Assembly: GCF_947498825.1 (NCBI RefSeq)
Contig: NZ_CANMLV010000003.1
Coordinates: 186,001-250,000, forward strand
Reading direction: 5' to 3'
DNA length: 64,000 nucleotides
Origin: an uncultured Cedecea sp.
GTDB lineage: Bacteria > Pseudomonadota > Gammaproteobacteria > Enterobacterales > Enterobacteriaceae
Shown: one piece after another, positions 8,993-18,397 of the stretch
Numbering within the stretch: position 1 is the first letter of the stretch
How the letters are laid out: every line of letters begins with the position of its first letter
Translations under genes and position numbers: made by a program
The notes under the pieces: model-generated
Database searches by the model: none
What the model was told of the DNA's origin: nothing
Seen by the model: only the letters and a program-made list of their open reading frames with translations

Positions 8993-10126
8993 ATGACGGA
9001 ACAAATTATCATTATTGGCTCTGGTTTTGCTGCTCGCCAGTTAGTGACGAATCTTCGTCGCCAGGATAAACAGATCCCCATTATGTTGATTGCCGCAGAT
9101 AGCGGCGATCAGTACAACAAACCCGATCTCAGTCATGTGTTTAGCCTTAAGCAATCGGCGGATGATTTAACACAGATGTCCGCTGAGCAATTTGCGCAAG
9201 AAAATAATCTTAAGTTACAGATAAATACTCAGGTCACGGCAATTGACAGTCAGATGAAGCATATTATTTGTGGCGACCAGAAATTGAGTTATCACAAACT
9301 GGTACTGGCGACAGGGGCGCAGGCGATAGTACCATCGATTCCCGGACGGGAATCGATGGTGACCTTTAACAGTCAGGGAGAGTATCGTAAACATCAGAGC
9401 CTGTTGCAAACAGCATCGCGTATTTTGGTATTAGGAGGTGGGCTTGTTGGCACCGAACTGGCAATGGATTTACATCGCGCAGGTAAGCAGGTGACCGTGA
9501 TTGATAGAGCTCATAGCTTACTGGCTTCACTGATGCCGGCTGAACTCAGCTGTCGTTTACAGCATAAATTGAGCCAAATGGGGATCCGTATCCTGCTCAA
9601 TAATGAGTTAGTCAGCATTGATAAAACGGATACAGAATTAGCGGTAAATTTGCTTGATGGTCATATCGTTAAGGCTGATGCGGTGATCGCAGCTATTGGA
9701 ATACAACCTGATCTCACTTTGGCGACAACGGCAGGGTTAAAAACAGGCCGTGGAGTTTGCGTTAACCGTCAGTTGCAAACCTCTGATGAGCATATTTATG
9801 CCCTGGGCGACTGTGCGGAAATCGAAGGAAAGATCATGCCATTTCTGCAACCTATTCAGATGAGTTCGCTAACGCTGGCGAAAAATCTTCTCGGCGCGAC
9901 AGAATCCGTTATTTTTCCACCTATGCTGCTAAAAGTTAAAACGCCCGATCTGCCGTTATTTCTCGCGGGCGACACGCAGCGCGACGATCTGAATTGGGAG
10001 CTAAGCTTAAGTACTGAAGGTATCGCCGCTCGAGGTTTTGATGCGATGAAGCAACTGCGTGCTTTTGTCGTCAGCGAGCAGCATACTTCAAAAGCATTTA
10101 TGATGCTGCGCGAACTAAATAATTGA
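8993..10126 (+). CDS. norW: NorW, NADH:flavorubredoxin reductase
   Basis: A 377-residue FAD enzyme of the pyridine nucleotide-disulfide reductase fold that passes electrons from NADH to the NorV rubredoxin. It has an N-terminal FAD Rossmann motif [11 protein letters not shown], a central NAD motif [12 protein letters not shown] near residue 145 and the second FAD motif [10 protein letters not shown] near 265. Length matches E. coli NorW. It is preceded by CGGAGC and overlaps nothing, but the next gene starts 17 bases after its stop, suggesting a three-gene transcript. Confidence 0.97.
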   Translation: MTEQIIIIGSGFAARQLVTNLRRQDKQIPIMLIAADSGDQYNKPDLSHVFSLKQSADDLTQMSAEQFAQENNLKLQINTQVTAIDSQMKHIICGDQKLSYHKLVLATGAQAIVPSIPGRESMVTFNSQGEYRKHQSLLQTASRILVLGGGLVGTELAMDLHRAGKQVTVIDRAHSLLASLMPAELSCRLQHKLSQMGIRILLNNELVSIDKTDTELAVNLLDGHIVKADAVIAAIGIQPDLTLATTAGLKTGRGVCVNRQLQTSDEHIYALGDCAEIEGKIMPFLQPIQMSSLTLAKNLLGATESVIFPPMLLKVKTPDLPLFLAGDTQRDDLNWELSLSTEGIAARGFDAMKQLRAFVVSEQHTSKAFMMLRELNN

Positions 10127-10143
10127 AAAAAAGGAATAATTAT

Positions 10144-11010
10144 ATGAATGATTTGATGCTTTATAAAGCAATGCCCCAATGGAATAGTCAGACATTGCCA
10201 GAAAGTTTCACCCAGAAACACAATACCAAAGCGGGAACTTGGGCAAAATTGACGATTCTTCAAGGTTCTCTGACTTTCGCCCTGATGACTGAAGAGGGTG
10301 AAATAACGCAATCATTCGTTTTTACCCCTGAAAGTCATCCCCCTTTTGTCGAACCTCAACAATGGCATCGCATTGTTTCATTCTCTGACGATCTGCAATG
10401 TCAGTTGGCGTTCTACTGCACCAAAGAAGACTACTTTGCTAAAAAATACCAGTTAACTTCAACGCATCCTGATGTTATCGATGCAGCAAAAATTATCCCG
10501 CCGGGAAAAGTGTTAGATTTAGGCTGTGGTGGTGGGCGGAATGCTTTATACCTTGGCCTGAAAGACTTTGATGTGACAGCCTGGGACGTGAATAAAGACT
10601 CTATTGAGAAATTAAAGCATCTGTCAGCCTTAGAAAATCTGGCGAATATTCATGCCGAGATTAAAGACCTTAATGGTGTAGAAATTAAAGAGAATTATGA
10701 TTTTATTCTCTCGACGGTCGTTTTTATGTTCCTGAATAGAAAGGATATTCCTTCTCTTATTAGCACTATGCAGCAGCACACTTTGATTAATGGCTATAAC
10801 TTAATTATCGCAGCCATGGATACTGATGATTATCCTTGTACGTTACCTTTCTTCTCATTTGCTTTTAAGCCTGGTGAGCTTCGTAAGTATTATGAAGGCT
10901 GGGAATTTATTGAATATAATGAAGATGTTGGCGCTCTTCATAAAACTGATGAACATGGCAACCCGATTAAATTACGCTTTGCTACAATGCTTGCCAAAAA
11001 AATCAGTTAA
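10144..11010 (+). CDS. tehB: TehB-like SAM-dependent methyltransferase with DUF1971 domain
   Basis: Start placed at the ATG 10144 behind AAGGAA; an upstream TTG overlaps the norW stop and has no binding site. The 288-residue protein has an N-terminal cupin-like DUF1971 domain (about 1-90) and a class I methyltransferase domain with SAM motif [15 protein letters not shown] near 126-140. This is the long TehB form seen in Haemophilus; E. coli TehB lacks the first domain. TehB proteins give resistance to tellurite and help against oxidants. Lying 17 bases after norW and before a strong terminator, it is probably induced with norVW. Confidence 0.88.
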   Translation: MNDLMLYKAMPQWNSQTLPESFTQKHNTKAGTWAKLTILQGSLTFALMTEEGEITQSFVFTPESHPPFVEPQQWHRIVSFSDDLQCQLAFYCTKEDYFAKKYQLTSTHPDVIDAAKIIPPGKVLDLGCGGGRNALYLGLKDFDVTAWDVNKDSIEKLKHLSALENLANIHAEIKDLNGVEIKENYDFILSTVVFMFLNRKDIPSLISTMQQHTLINGYNLIIAAMDTDDYPCTLPFFSFAFKPGELRKYYEGWEFIEYNEDVGALHKTDEHGNPIKLRFATMLAKKIS

Positions 11011-11068
11011 GGAATAAGTTACCCTGTTACCAGGCAGTGCCAACCCCATCGCGTCTTCTGAACGCGTG

Positions 11069-11116
11069 AAACCTGTTCACGGAACTGAAATAGTGGATCT
11101 GTGAACAGGTTTTTTT
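11069..11116 (+). terminator. Rho-independent terminator of norVW-tehB
   Basis: AAACCTGTTCAC (11069-11080) pairs with GTGAACAGGTTT (11101-11112) around a 20-base loop and runs into a tract of eight T. Confidence 0.9.
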
Positions 11117-11680
11117 GTCTTAGCCCCACCAAATTATCGTTCGGTTAATCCCATTTAAACTCTCAATTCAGAAAATAAAAACACAGATGAATATTTCAAT
11201 TCATGGCTTTTCCATGCTCATCTCCAGGATATAAAACCACTATCGTCTTTCAGGTGTCCTAAAAATACTTTCTCAATATCACTTTTTATCTTGCATGGTG
11301 GTGATGGAATATCTGATAGATGCAATAGTAATTATTCAAATAACGATGTTTTTTTGATAAGGAAAGAAAACTATATGAGTTGCTGTTTTTTTTCATTTAA
11401 TCTCTTTTTTTTGATAACGATCTCAAAACAATGTTTCAAAAAAATATAAACTGCTTTTCATTCATTTGTTTTTCTTATGGGGTGCGCGCCTGATTATATT
11501 CATATATCAGTAATGTTAAGAGGTAGCTGAAATGAAATATCAACCCTTAACAATCCACGATCTTTTTTGTTTATTTTTAACCTCTGTTTTTAGAGTGATA
11601 TTCTGTGTCTGAATATAGCTTAAATTAAATTATTTATCTCAGCAGTTTTTGATATGTCATTATTTTATGATGAGGAAACC
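11117..11680. other. AT-rich leader region of the pectin module
   Basis: About 560 bp with no gene. It contains the KdgR-like operator at 11423-11440. Immediately upstream is an FNR-like half site (TTGAT at 11411-11415) whose second half is imperfect. No complete CRP consensus was found here. Confidence 0.6.
11423..11440. promoter_or_regulatory. KdgR-like operator
   Basis: On the minus strand the site reads TTTGAAACATTGTTTTGA, differing little from the KdgR consensus centred on TGAAACATTGTTTCA. KdgR represses pectin catabolism genes and kdgM porins in Dickeya and Pectobacterium. It is 240 bp before the first KdgM-type gene. kdgR itself is not in the window. Confidence 0.6.
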
Positions 11681-12505
11681 ATGAGCGGTAATACAATCAA
11701 AAAAATAGTTATCGGTTTGTCAGTTATCGGTTTTTCACAGGGAATTTATGCCGCAGAAGGCAAAACGACCATACAGGTTGAACATAATTTCAAAACCCAG
11801 GACAGGCGCCATAATGACTCATTTAAGTTAATTCATAAAACTCCCTCCCTCTGGCAATATGAAGTCAAATTTGGCACTTCTTCCGGTGGTGGCAAAAATT
11901 ATGATGTGGCATGGGATGATATGAAAGGCGGTTCGGGAGGGCTGGTTATTCAGAAAGATTTCAAAATGCCGATAAAGGGGAATACGCTAACCCCTTCATT
12001 TGAAGTCTCTTTTGGTAGTACTTCAGTAAATTACCAGTCAGGAATTAAATACAGCTACAGTATCAATAAAGAGTGGTCTGTCTATGGCCGCTATCGCTAT
12101 GAAATTAAAAAACTGGCAAGAAGCGAGCGCTATAAAACCATCAGCAGTACTGATAAATTTGGTTATGCCGGGGAGCAGTACCGTGCTAAATCGGATACCG
12201 CGCGTAATCGTTTTGATACCGGCGTCACATGGAATGGTATTCCTAATATATCCTTAGGGTATGTGTTTAACTATTATGTCGGTGATAATTTAAATGAGTC
12301 ATCTTCATACAGTAAGGGTATCTTCACGCCAAACCAATATGCTGTTTATAATGGTAAGAAAACTGACTATGAACATCAGTTTAAAATTCAATATCGTTAT
12401 CAACAGTGGCGACCTTATCTGGAAGTCGATGACGTTTCTGTTTCCAGCTCGTCTAAATCCCGCCAGGGAAAAGTCAAAATCGGTGTTAATTACCAGTTCA
12501 ATTAA
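11681..12505 (+). CDS. KdgM-type oligogalacturonate porin (first copy)
   Basis: Start moved to the ATG at 11681, which follows GAGGAAA; the frame opens nine codons earlier without a binding site. The 274-residue product has a signal peptide ending near GIYAAEG and a small beta barrel of alternating strands (about 12 expected), starting IQVEHNFKTQDRRHNDSFKL and ending IGVNYQFN. Repeated Arg/Lys/Tyr strands such as WSVYGRYRYEIKKL are typical of KdgM, which carries acidic oligogalacturonides. Followed 23 bases later by a second copy and then an acetylesterase, consistent with a pectin-uptake operon under KdgR. Confidence 0.85.
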   Translation: MSGNTIKKIVIGLSVIGFSQGIYAAEGKTTIQVEHNFKTQDRRHNDSFKLIHKTPSLWQYEVKFGTSSGGGKNYDVAWDDMKGGSGGLVIQKDFKMPIKGNTLTPSFEVSFGSTSVNYQSGIKYSYSINKEWSVYGRYRYEIKKLARSERYKTISSTDKFGYAGEQYRAKSDTARNRFDTGVTWNGIPNISLGYVFNYYVGDNLNESSSYSKGIFTPNQYAVYNGKKTDYEHQFKIQYRYQQWRPYLEVDDVSVSSSSKSRQGKVKIGVNYQFN

Positions 12506-12528
12506 TTTTAAACAATTAAGTGATGATC

Positions 12529-13284
12529 ATGATAAAAAAAATATATCTGGGAAATATACTCGCCGGCTTATTGCTGATGAGTGGCAGCGTAGTGGCATCG
12601 GAAACCTATTTCCATTATCAGCATAGCTATGGAACACAAAATAAATATCATGGCGATGAGTTTGGAATATTACATCAAACTGATGAACAGGCGTGGGTTG
12701 ATATTACTATTCATCTGTATAACAAAGGCAAAAACGTCGCCCTGGATGACGTGGTATCCAACTCTTATTCCATGACTGTAGGTTATGATTATGCACTGAC
12801 CAGTGCGCTGACCTTAACACCGAATATGGAAGCTCGCTTTTATTCCGGTGGTAAGAGTGGTGAAGCCACCACCGGTGATGTGGGCGATACGCAAAAAGCG
12901 GGGGCCCGTTATACACCCGGACTTAAGCTAAGCTGGCAGGTTATTTCCCCAGTAACTCTGTATACCCAGTATCGTTACGATTACCGCAAGATTACCCGTT
13001 CTGCAGCAGGAGAAGGTGAGCAGAACAGGCATCGTCATCGTCTGGAAGGCGGGATTGCCTATGCACTGCTGGACGGGCTTATCCTGACTTATCAGGCTAA
13101 TTACTATAACGCTGATTATATTCTTGCCAATAACAAGAAGAATGATTACCAGCAAGATCTCAAAGCAGACTGGATATTTCTTCCCGACTGGCAGCTTAAC
13201 CTGGCCGCTGAAGATGTGGCTAAAAGTAAAACCAGCAGTAGTCGCGAAGCATTGATCAAAGCGGGTTTTACTTACCGCTTCTAA
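12529..13284 (+). CDS. KdgM-type porin (second copy)
   Basis: GTG 12520, ATG 12523 and ATG 12529 are possible starts; AAG at 12518-12520 best fits 12529, giving 251 residues. A signal peptide (MIKKIYLGNILAGLLLMSGSVVAS) is followed by ETYFHYQHSYGTQNKYHGDEF, the KdgM/KdgN opening, and the chain ends LIKAGFTYRF with terminal Phe. The strand with RYDYRKITRSA parallels the basic pore strand of the first copy. The two proteins are diverged, so this is an old tandem pair like KdgM/KdgN with possibly different substrates. Confidence 0.82.
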   Translation: MIKKIYLGNILAGLLLMSGSVVASETYFHYQHSYGTQNKYHGDEFGILHQTDEQAWVDITIHLYNKGKNVALDDVVSNSYSMTVGYDYALTSALTLTPNMEARFYSGGKSGEATTGDVGDTQKAGARYTPGLKLSWQVISPVTLYTQYRYDYRKITRSAAGEGEQNRHRHRLEGGIAYALLDGLILTYQANYYNADYILANNKKNDYQQDLKADWIFLPDWQLNLAAEDVAKSKTSSSREALIKAGFTYRF

Positions 13285-13299
13285 TACAAGGAGTTTGTT

Positions 13300-14880
13300 A
13301 TGCGTCATAAAATAACGATGGTCGCGTTAATGTGCTCGTTACCCTCTTTGGTCCAGGCATCGGCTATCCTGGAAGGTATCGTTCTTGCAGATACGCCTTT
13401 TAAAGAGGCCAGGGTACAGATAACGGATAGCCGGGGAGAGCGTTTGAGTACCGATACCAACAGTGAAGGGCGCTATAGATTGCCGGTCGACGGATTGGTG
13501 CCCCCCTTGGTATTGAGTGCTATAGCGGCTAACGAAGGTGATAACTGTCTGTACAATAATATTCCGCGTGCGCGTTGTATGGCTTCGTTAGTGCTGACCT
13601 TAAATAGCAATCAGGTCAATACCGGAAATATCACCCCTTTCAGTGACCGCATGGTTTCGGAAGCCGCAGGACAATTGGGGTACATCGGTCCGCAGCAGTT
13701 TGTTGAGAATGTGACACCCGCTGAACTGAGCCAAGTTTCGCTGACGCACCCACTGGCGAATTTTCGCCAGGGCATGGCTGATGCTTTTGCGCTGGCAGGG
13801 GAAGATATCTCCGTTATTGATCCTGTGAGTACGCCAGTTCAAAGCCATGATGCGATGACTCGGGTACTGGCGGTTATCAATACTAACCGTGGGTATCATA
13901 ATAATACGGGGCAGGCGGGACATGTCACTCTGACGGACAGCGCTTTTCGTCCGATAACAGGACTTAATAACAGTGGTGCCTGGGAGCCGTTCTTGCTTGA
14001 ACGGGCAGAACAGGATAAACAAGCGATAACGAAAGCGCAGACCCGGGTGTTGATTGTTAGTGATTCAACCGCAGCCAGCTATGAAGTTAGCCGCTTGCCA
14101 CGTATGGGATGGGGGCAAGTTTTTCAGGAGTCCTTTCGTCCTGATTCTGGTGTGGTAGTCCTGAACGGAGCCAGAGCCGGGCGCGCGAGCCGTGATTTCT
14201 ATAACGGAGGATGGTATCAGCAGATGGGACGCTATTTACAACCGGGCGATTATGTTTTTATCGCTCACGGTCATAATGATCAGAACTGCAATAGCAAGAA
14301 ACCGGTTCGTGGTGCGGCAGATGTGGCGAACCTGTGCTCTTATCCGAACGATAGCCAGGGGCGACCTCAGTATCCGGAAGGCCAGCCCGAGCTTTCTTTC
14401 CAGCACTCACTGGAAAGGTATATTAAGATTGCTCGTGATAAAGGCGCTATCCCGATCCTCTTTACTCCTACAACCAGGGTAAAAAATAGTGAAGGTAAAA
14501 CGGCATTCCAGCAGGGACCACAGGATAAGGTAGTCAGTAGTCATTATACCTCGGCAAAACCGGGATATTTGTTCAGCGGCGACTATATCGCTACCATCAA
14601 ACAAACTGCCGTGGCGAATCAGGTTCCACTTATCGACCTTGAACAGGCGACCATTGAGTTTGCTAATGCGCATGCGGATGACTGGATGGACTACTGGCTG
14701 GCCGTTGATGCGAATGATCCCCGCTATCCCTGGTATAAAACACAAAAAGCGGGTATCCGAACGGCACCGGATACTACGCATTTTCAGGAAAAAGGGGCCC
14801 GGGCCGTAGCCGATCTGGTGGTTGAGGGGATAAAAAACACGCCAGAACTGCAGGCGCTAAGTCAGCAGCTTAATCCCTGA
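13300..14880 (+). CDS. PaeY-like pectin/rhamnogalacturonan acetylesterase (CE12)
   Basis: A 526-residue exported SGNH hydrolase. Signal peptide to about residue 20 (SLVQA), then a carboxypeptidase-regulatory-like/beta domain and a linker region (about 21-245), then the esterase domain. Catalytic features: nucleophile S256 in VSDSTAAS, the block-II segment LNGARAGRASRDF near 288-300, HGHND with N326, and D491/H494 in DTTHF. Length and layout resemble Dickeya PaeY, which removes acetyl groups so pectate lyases can act. It lies 15 bases after the second KdgM-type gene and is likely co-transcribed. No lyase is present in the window. The exact polysaccharide is inferred. Confidence 0.83.
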   Translation: MRHKITMVALMCSLPSLVQASAILEGIVLADTPFKEARVQITDSRGERLSTDTNSEGRYRLPVDGLVPPLVLSAIAANEGDNCLYNNIPRARCMASLVLTLNSNQVNTGNITPFSDRMVSEAAGQLGYIGPQQFVENVTPAELSQVSLTHPLANFRQGMADAFALAGEDISVIDPVSTPVQSHDAMTRVLAVINTNRGYHNNTGQAGHVTLTDSAFRPITGLNNSGAWEPFLLERAEQDKQAITKAQTRVLIVSDSTAASYEVSRLPRMGWGQVFQESFRPDSGVVVLNGARAGRASRDFYNGGWYQQMGRYLQPGDYVFIAHGHNDQNCNSKKPVRGAADVANLCSYPNDSQGRPQYPEGQPELSFQHSLERYIKIARDKGAIPILFTPTTRVKNSEGKTAFQQGPQDKVVSSHYTSAKPGYLFSGDYIATIKQTAVANQVPLIDLEQATIEFANAHADDWMDYWLAVDANDPRYPWYKTQKAGIRTAPDTTHFQEKGARAVADLVVEGIKNTPELQALSQQLNP

Positions 14881-14897
14881 TATTTTGTCAGTCTCAG

Positions 14898-14934
14898 GGG
14901 AAACCGGATGAACAGCATCGGGTTTCCCTCTTTG
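14898..14934 (+). terminator. Probable terminator of the pectin module
   Basis: GGGAAACC (14898-14905) pairs with GGTTTCCC (14921-14928), with inner ATG/CAT pairing, and is followed by a short TCTTT tract. Confidence 0.6.
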
Positions 14935-15039
14935 ATCAAAATACTGTCGGTGAAAATACGATAAGCTGTATGTCTGAATTGATCTCTGAACAAAATTTGC
15001 CGATCAGAGCGCGACGAACAGGCAGGAGTGAACGATATT

Positions 15040-15384
15040 ATGGCTGGAAAGAGGATACTCAGAGAAAAACTGACTATTTATAAAATGATTGCACTCTATG
15101 AGCGCAACAACCCGGATGCCGTTTCCTGTCCGGAACACTATCAGGCACTGTATGAATATGCGGTAAAACGGCTGGATAAATGTGTCTTCGGGGAGGAAAA
15201 GCCCGCCTGTAAGCAATGCCCGGTGCATTGCTATCAACCCGCTAAACGCGAAGAGATGAAAAAAATCATGCGCTGGGCGGGTCCCAGAATGTTATGGCAT
15301 CATCCAATCTTAGCGATACGCCATTTGATTGATGATAAACGTCCGGTCCCACCATTGCCTGAAAAGTATCAGCGTAAAAAATGA
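15040..15384 (+). CDS. ygbA: YgbA-like protein (nitrous-oxide-stimulated promoter family)
   Basis: A 114-residue cytoplasmic protein. The ATG at 15040 follows AGGAG by 11 bases; a GTG at 15028 overlaps that AGGAG and is less likely. The Cys cluster at about 46-63 (CVFGEEKPACKQCPVHCY) and the tail GPRMLWHHPILAIRHLIDDK are the family signature. In E. coli ygbA is repressed by the NO sensor NsrR, so presence near norVW is suggestive. I saw no clear NsrR box upstream. Biochemical role is not known to me. Confidence 0.8.
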   Translation: MAGKRILREKLTIYKMIALYERNNPDAVSCPEHYQALYEYAVKRLDKCVFGEEKPACKQCPVHCYQPAKREEMKKIMRWAGPRMLWHHPILAIRHLIDDKRPVPPLPEKYQRKK

Positions 15385-15399
15385 CGCATAACTGTTGAC

Positions 15400-16488
15400 T
15401 TACACGCGATTGATACAGGTTTGTCCGTTACTTATCGATAATTCATATAATTGAAATTCGGCATATTGACCGATAAGCGTAGCCAGCTCTTGAGAATGGC
15501 TTGTCAGCCAAATCTGAGAGTATCTGCTGGCTTGTGAAATCAGTTTAGCCAAGGCAGGTAACATTTGAGGATGTAAACTATTCTCTGGCTCATTAAGAAC
15601 GATGAAATTGGGTGGACGAGGGCTGAGTAATGCGACCGCCAGACATAAAAAACGTAGGGTGCCATCTGACATTTCACTGAGTTCCAGAGGGCGATTCAGT
15701 CCTTTTCTGTTCATGAATAACATAAAACGCGCATTATCGTTTTTACAAAAAAAAGAGCATTCAGGAAACGCGGTGAGCAGTATCTCTGTTAGCAGTTCAA
15801 TATCACCAATTTCAACAATCGTCTGGAAAGCAGAGGCAAGGTTCGAACCATCACTTGCAAGGACGGGCGATCTGAAGCCGATTTGCGGTTGTCTTATCGG
15901 TGATTTTCTTGAAACATCAAATTCATGATAAAACCGCCAGCTCTTTATGGTCTCTTTTAGCTGAGAAACCTCCGGATAAAGGTGAGGTTCACCCAGTTGC
16001 CCGAAGAAAGACTCATTTTCATAGATAGCATCACTGTGAGTGATTTTTTCACCATGAATATTTGACAAAAAAACCACCTGATTTTTTCTTTTAAGCACCT
16101 GCGATGAAGGCCGTCGCTTATAACCGGCTGTCCAGATATGTTCTTCTTTAACGATGGCATCTAACTTAAATAGTGTCTTATCGTCAGGAGCTGTCTCTGG
16201 AAAACCTATCTGTATCTCATAGTCAAAATCATCTGTTTCACAGGATAAGCAAATTCTTCGCGCTTTTGAGTCCGAATACTTACCAGACCACAGGGTATTT
16301 TGTATTCCGCCCTCATTACTGAACATCCCTGAAAGTTGGCCTGAAGCGGCCCCTGACAGAAGCTGAATCGCTTTATAGATATTCGATTTACCACAGCCAT
16401 TCGGGCCAAATATAATATTGAGCCTGTCCAATTCAAGAAAAACATTTTTAACAGACCGATAATTATCGATATAAATATTGCGGATCAT
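15400..16488 (-). CDS. Stand-alone AAA-family ATPase (RecF/SMC-like)
   Basis: A 362-residue ATPase of the ABC/SMC type seen in COG4637-like proteins. Walker A IFGPNGCGKSN at 26-36, the signature LSEMSDGTLRFLCLAVALL in the C-terminal half, Walker B NFIVLNEPENSLHP, and the H-loop IWLTSHSQE. No coiled-coil arm and no TOPRIM nuclease are visible, so it is not an OLD nuclease. The gene is not next to a recognisable partner; the upstream 900 bp are IS and gene debris. Some such ATPases act in phage defence, but here function cannot be stated. Confidence 0.8.
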   Translation of the reverse strand: MIRNIYIDNYRSVKNVFLELDRLNIIFGPNGCGKSNIYKAIQLLSGAASGQLSGMFSNEGGIQNTLWSGKYSDSKARRICLSCETDDFDYEIQIGFPETAPDDKTLFKLDAIVKEEHIWTAGYKRRPSSQVLKRKNQVVFLSNIHGEKITHSDAIYENESFFGQLGEPHLYPEVSQLKETIKSWRFYHEFDVSRKSPIRQPQIGFRSPVLASDGSNLASAFQTIVEIGDIELLTEILLTAFPECSFFCKNDNARFMLFMNRKGLNRPLELSEMSDGTLRFLCLAVALLSPRPPNFIVLNEPENSLHPQMLPALAKLISQASRYSQIWLTSHSQELATLIGQYAEFQLYELSISNGQTCINRV

Positions 16489-16571
16489 CTAACTGTTTCC
16501 CTTACCTGAACGCTATGCCGAACGGTATTCGGCACTTGGAAATACTTTTTCTGGCTTTCACCTTGGCCGAT

Positions 16572-16877
16572 TTAACAGGTGAGTGATTTATTTTTCGCCA
16601 GTAAGAAAGAACATAAATAAGCTACGGTATTAGAGAGTGGCAGTACATTTTTGCTCAAGTTTATTTTCAATGTGTTGATAATAGACTCCCGGCGCACCGT
16701 AATATGTTGCCATAATTCAGAATAAGTGGGCTGGATTTCTTTCTGTCGTGAAGCATCAGCCAGCGCAATACACTCTTCTGCACTGCTACCAGTATATCCT
16801 GGAATAGCAGGAATAATATCAATCTGGAGCATCATATCGCGGGTTAATCTTTCTGTAGCATCTTTATAGATTGTTAA
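16572..16877 (-). pseudogene. C-terminal gene fragment cut by an insertion element
   Basis: The frame reading MMLQIDIIPAIPGYTGSS and ending LAKNKSLTC stays open upstream of its first ATG (through LTIYKDATERLTRD) right up to the inverted repeat of the IS remnant at 16878. It therefore looks like the last ~100 codons of a longer protein whose front was lost when the element inserted. I do not recognise the family. Confidence 0.55.
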
Positions 16878-17385
16878 GGCTTTTTTGAATAAATCAGATT
16901 TCGGTCGAGTCTCTCTATAGTTAGTTGTTTTTCATGAAATTTCTATACTTTCTGGCACGTCTGCTTTCGTCATTTTGTTCAGGGCAAGCATCATAACCAG
17001 TACCTCTGCAATCTGCCCCTTTCGTTGAGGGATAAGGCCACGGATTTTCTTACGGCGTCATTCATCGTGATATAGCTGGGTATCCTAAGTGCTGTCCGCG
17101 GCGACAACCCCGTGTAAATGATTTCATGTGTGCTGCTGGCACCGCTGTAATCCTGGCTGCATAGCGAAACGTTCATCAGGGAAAAGTTGAATTAATAAAG
17201 CCCTGTGCGGCCTGCAGGGTAAGCCGAAATACGCGTTTAATCATCAGAACGGTAGCCATGGCAAAGTCAGAGATCTTCTGCGTTGCTGACTTATACCAGG
17301 CCTGAACAGTCTCATCATCCAGCCCGAGAAGTGGGAAGCCTCGCCGCTTGCGGCGGGGAGCAGACACCTGTTGTCTTGTTTGCAT
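16878..17385 (-). mobile_element. Eroded IS5-family (IS903-like) element
   Basis: The left end GGCTTTTTTGAATAAATC (16878-16895) matches the IS903 inverted repeat GGCTTTGTTGAATAAATC with one change. Minus-strand fragments of the transposase follow in order: N-terminal part at 17385-17176 (MATVLMIKRVFRLTLQAAQG), then after a frameshift MNVSLCSQDYS joined directly to STHEIIYTGLS, then in another frame a C-terminal piece (GQIAEVLVMMLALNKM) ending at 16932. The DDE core is deleted, so it cannot transpose. I saw no matching right inverted repeat near 17400. Confidence 0.8.
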
Positions 17386-17591
17386 GAATACTATCGAGTC
17401 ACTCCGGAATCTCTGATGTTGCAGAGCGCATTTTGAGCCACAGAGCGGGTGATAAACAACTCACGCTAAGAAATAATAAAGTACGGGGGACTATTGAGCT
17501 CGACAGAAAAGAGAACTCTTTTCTTTTTTTATTAATAATTTGCTTCTATATTAATTATATACATAGGTATCACCAATCTTTGGATCCTCTC

Positions 17592-18365
17592 ATGTTAATG
17601 TCATTAAAGACTCCAGATCAGCTATTACATAGCGTCACGAACTACTGGACCGATCGCGCTCCCAGCTATAGTGAAGCGAACCAGGAAGAACTTGCCAGCA
17701 TAAAAAGGGCTATCTGGCAGAATTTGTTGCTTTCCCATGTCCCGGACAAACAGTCGCTTCGGGTATTAGACATTGGAACCGGGCCGGGTTTTTTCGCCAT
17801 TATTATGGCCCAGGCCGGTCATAAAGTGACTGCCGTGGATGCTACTGTTGGTATGCTGGAACAGGCTGAAAGTAATGCCCGGCACTATAATGTTGATATT
17901 GATTTTGTTGAATCTGATGTCCATAGTTTACCTTTTGATGAGCATTCATTTGATGTCATTGTCACCCGGAATGTGACGTGGAATTTAAAGAAACCACATG
18001 ATGCCTATCAAGAATGGTATCGTGTATTAAAGACTGGTGGACGTTTAATTAATTTTGATGCGAATTGGTATCTGCATTTATTTGATGATGTCTATAAAGC
18101 GGGATTTGAACGCGATCGGAATAATACTACTCAATTAGGAATACCCGATCATTATATAAATACGGATACTGTGGCAATGACAAAAATTGCCGAGTTACTG
18201 CCGCTGAGTCGAACATTGCGACCGCAATGGGATGCTAAAACACTACTGGATATCGGTTTCACACAGTGTCTGATTAATACCCGGATTGGTGAAAAGGTGT
18301 GGGATCAGGAAGAGAAAATCAATTATGGATCAACACCGATGTTTATGATTGTGGCAGAAAAATAG
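17592..18365 (+). CDS. Class I SAM-dependent methyltransferase leading a nik-like operon
   Basis: The frame opens at 17433, but the first ~53 codons are hydrophobic and unlike this family, so I place the start at ATG 17592 (257 residues; 17598 is also possible). The Methyltransf_11 fold is clear: motif I VLDIGTGPGFFAIIMAQAG near residue 60, acidic VTAVDAT, motif SLPFDEHSFDVIVTRNV and the post-motif LKTGGRLINFDANW. It ends 32 bases before the NikA-like gene and seems part of that transcript. It could modify a small ligand that chelates the transported metal, but the substrate is unknown. It is not a nicotianamine-type synthase. Confidence 0.8.
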   Translation: MLMSLKTPDQLLHSVTNYWTDRAPSYSEANQEELASIKRAIWQNLLLSHVPDKQSLRVLDIGTGPGFFAIIMAQAGHKVTAVDATVGMLEQAESNARHYNVDIDFVESDVHSLPFDEHSFDVIVTRNVTWNLKKPHDAYQEWYRVLKTGGRLINFDANWYLHLFDDVYKAGFERDRNNTTQLGIPDHYINTDTVAMTKIAELLPLSRTLRPQWDAKTLLDIGFTQCLINTRIGEKVWDQEEKINYGSTPMFMIVAEK

Positions 18366-18397
18366 CTTTTTTGATTCATAAAGGGAAGTGCTGGTTA

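Noticed and set aside
14935-15039. Possible NsrR site before ygbA
   Set aside because: No half site close enough to AAGATGCATTT; regulation by NO is known for E. coli ygbA but not visible here.
17386-17591. NikR operator before the nik-like operon
   Set aside because: No GTATGA-N16-TCATAC arrangement found.
17433-17591. N-terminal extension of the methyltransferase frame
   Set aside because: The extra codons encode a hydrophobic stretch unlike the family and probably read through leader and IS junction sequence.
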